Assembly: GCA_964367095.1 (NCBI GenBank)
Contig: CAYIXE010000043.1
Span: 1-6,776, forward strand
DNA: 6,776 bases
Direction: 5' to 3'
From: UBA927 sp964367095
GTDB lineage: Bacteria; Patescibacteriota; Microgenomatia; UBA10105; UBA927
In this document: positions 5,620 to 6,776 of the stretch, piece after piece
Position numbering within the stretch: the first letter of the stretch is position 1
Layout: every line of letters starts with the position of its first letter
Program-made: the position numbers and the translations under genes
Notes under the pieces: generated by a model
The model's database searches: none
What the model was told of the DNA's origin: nothing
The model's input: the letters and a program-made list of their open reading frames with translations, nothing else

Positions 5620-6099
5620 ATGAACAGGTTGGTGGTCTTTTTTTGCGTCATATTTGTATTCATCTCAATTATTGCAGTATTTTATTATCGTACGAAGGGG
5701 AATCAATCACCCTATCCTTTCAAAGTTTTTAATAAAAGCACTGATTGGCCCCAAGCAGGATTTTTTCTTTTGTCTGACTGCAAGTATATTCCTCCTTTTG
5801 ACCTCATAAAGGATAACCAATCGTATAGAAATTATTATGCAAGCCTTTTTTTGGCTTTAGATAAAAAAATCACCTATGATCCTAATATAAATTTTTTCGT
5901 TTCCCCTTCAAAAAAGAATCTGTCTATTTATCCACACATGGCAGAAAAAAATCCAAATGTGCTATTGCAACAAAAATTGGTTTGTTTTGTTGCAATGATG
6001 GAAGACACGCCCACCGAAGGTAATGTAGCATATGAATCAAAAACTGGAAAAATAAAAGTATTACGGGTAAAAAATTACCCAGTACCCATCACAAACTAA
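5620..6099 (+). CDS. Hypothetical membrane-anchored protein
   Basis: I do not recognise this 159-residue protein. A single hydrophobic helix at about residues 4-23, flanked by Arg3 and by RTK at 24-26, predicts an N-terminal anchor or uncleaved signal with about 135 residues outside the cytoplasm. Two cysteines in the outer part (54 and 122) could form a disulphide. Aromatic residues are frequent (YPFKVF, FDLIKDNQSYRNYYASLFLA). It is the only plus-strand gene and diverges from the Cys-rich gene across 62 bases. The coding region is much more AT-rich than the pilus genes: 5821-5880 has 16 G+C of 60, against 36 of 60 at 1801-1860. No Shine-Dalgarno is well placed. An exact TATAAT at 5616-5621 overlaps the ATG, so if it is a -10, translation might instead begin at TTG 5629 or GTG 5632, at the cost of Arg3. 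Confidence 0.65.
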   Translation: MNRLVVFFCVIFVFISIIAVFYYRTKGNQSPYPFKVFNKSTDWPQAGFFLLSDCKYIPPFDLIKDNQSYRNYYASLFLALDKKITYDPNINFFVSPSKKNLSIYPHMAEKNPNVLLQQKLVCFVAMMEDTPTEGNVAYESKTGKIKVLRVKNYPVPITN

Positions 6100-6132
6100 A
6101 CTTGTTAAAACTGTTCAAGAAGCGTTTTGGAA

Positions 6133-6681
6133 TTAATTACACTTGAGAGTATTTAAAATTTCTCCCCGAAGAGTGTTAATTCTAACAGCGCCCTTACAAT
6201 TTGAGTCGAAGCCTCCATTGATATGAACACCTTTTAACGCTTTAAATACTCTGTGGATGAATCCAAAATTACCTTCTGGAGAAATCGAGGCCATGGGGCC
6301 AACACCACCAGTATCATCGGCGTAAAAATACGAGGTACTCAACGTAGGCAAGTCATTGGGGTTCACGTCCAAACCCGTTATCTCAACATGCAACTCCCAT
6401 TCACTCTTTCTAACATTAAAATATTTATATGTTGCTCCACCAGTACTTCCTTCAGACACTAGAAGTTTTTGTATGGATGATTCATTTGTAAAACTTTTTC
6501 TAGCCGAATCTGGTGAGGCAGCTATTGGATGGGGTAATGCAAGAGTGGGTGCAGCAAGTTTTTGATGACCATCGAATTGATCTTGAGCCTTCGAATTGAT
6601 TGGATTATCGGGCCCCACACTAAAAGCTACTAATCCTAGTATTGCTAACACGTTCCTTCCTCGTTCAATATAATGTGCCAT
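6133..6681 (-). CDS. Hypothetical exported protein
   Basis: I do not recognise this 182-residue protein. Residues 1-10 carry basic residues, a hydrophobic stretch covers about 10-22 (NVLAILGLVAFSV), and a possible signal-peptidase site follows SKA at 30-32, so export is likely. Residues 35-70 are Pro/Ala/Ser-rich and look like a flexible spacer. About 75-182 seem a small beta-rich domain (WELHVEITGLDV, STSYFYADDTGGVG, GNFGFIHRVF). Cysteines at 162 and 181 may pair. The gene converges on the 5620-6099 gene with 33 bases between stop codons and no recognisable terminator. A promoter-like sequence with its -10 8 bases before the ATG supports this start; no Shine-Dalgarno is seen. Link to the pilus genes is unproven. 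Confidence 0.6.
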   Translation of the reverse strand: MAHYIERGRNVLAILGLVAFSVGPDNPINSKAQDQFDGHQKLAAPTLALPHPIAASPDSARKSFTNESSIQKLLVSEGSTGGATYKYFNVRKSEWELHVEITGLDVNPNDLPTLSTSYFYADDTGGVGPMASISPEGNFGFIHRVFKALKGVHINGGFDSNCKGAVRINTLRGEILNTLKCN

Positions 6682-6689
6682 ATAAACCT

Positions 6690-6718
6690 ATAGTAACATA
6701 CTTCCCTCGTTTTAACAA
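6690..6718 (-). promoter_or_regulatory. Likely promoter of the 6681-6133 gene
   Basis: TTGTTA (6718-6713, 4 of 6), a 17-base spacer, and TACTAT (6695-6690, 4 of 6), directly preceded by TGT, which gives an extended -10. The -10 ends 8 bases before the ATG, the same near-leaderless layout as at 2832 and 5557. Confidence 0.45.
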
Positions 6719-6746
6719 GCCTCAGTGCTGTCTAATCGAAGATGAT

Positions 6747-6756
6747 ACCGTACGGT
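6747..6756. repeat. 10-bp perfect palindrome ACCGTACGGT
   Basis: ACCGTACGGT lies 28 bases upstream of the predicted -35 of the 6681-6133 gene, in the right-edge stretch that otherwise holds nothing I can assign. It could be an operator half-structure, but a palindrome of this length can occur by chance. Confidence 0.2.
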
Positions 6757-6776
6757 GGTTTTGCATCTAACCGAAA

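Noticed and set aside
6100..6132. Possible bidirectional terminator between the convergent genes (CTTG...CAAG, AAAAC...GTTTT).
   Set aside because: The stems are 4-5 bases with large loops and no clear T-run. Not enough to call.
6732..6776. Right-edge minus-strand frame FRLDAKPPYGIIFD followed by TAG, and a plus-strand ATG at 6742 (MIPYGGFASNR) open to the edge.
   Set aside because: Both are only 11-14 codons on opposite strands, and neither has supporting signals. The minus-strand one could be the tail of a neighbouring gene, but this cannot be decided here.

Overview
The window reads as a type IV pilus (T4P) locus from a bacterium of the Candidate Phyla Radiation / Patescibacteria, most likely Microgenomates-like. 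The taxonomic call is an inference. It rests on: a PilM-PilN-PilO block; a PilX-like single-pass protein with an AFNAAEAGIE helix and a late STG...TRK...FD pattern; a large secreted protein with a TPTPIP linker, a GGDVYASGNLRS stretch and a WQEVAP C-terminus; and a short ATKDDL-repeat coiled-coil protein. I know these combinations from that group, but no marker gene (rRNA, ribosomal protein) is present to prove it. Stop codons behave as in the standard code.

Layout. Everything from about 5557 down to the left edge is on the minus strand and reads right to left: a 594-residue Cys-rich exported protein (5557-3773), a PilX-like protein (3711-2872), a small coiled-coil protein (2832-2521), then pilM (2455-1427), pilN (1415-873) and pilO (865-131). 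pilM, pilN and pilO are packed with gaps of 11 and 7 bases and surely form one transcript. The 1-130 edge holds no gene I can support. Right of 5600 the composition becomes clearly more AT-rich. There, two unrecognised genes for exported or membrane-anchored proteins converge: 5620-6099 (plus) and 6681-6133 (minus).

How it works together. PilM is the cytoplasmic actin-like ring protein that binds the PilN N-terminal tail. PilN and PilO are the inner-membrane alignment partners. The PilX-like protein is probably a minor pilin or priming subunit. The Cys-rich protein just upstream is a plausible pilus-associated or tip adhesin (inference from neighbourhood and domain layout). No major pilin, PilB/PilT ATPase, PilC or prepilin peptidase lies in the window.

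Regulatory reading. Promoter-like sequences stand in front of the Cys-rich gene, the coiled-coil gene, pilM and the far-right gene. In three of these the -10 lies only 6-9 bases before the ATG, with no Shine-Dalgarno sequence, suggesting leaderless transcripts; pilM instead has a strong AAGGAG. A perfect 16-bp palindrome sits over the -10 and predicted start of the Cys-rich gene. Other unusual features are a TCCTGAGCTTGTCGAAGGA-type dispersed repeat inside the Cys-rich gene and an 8-bp tandem repeat directly after its stop codon.
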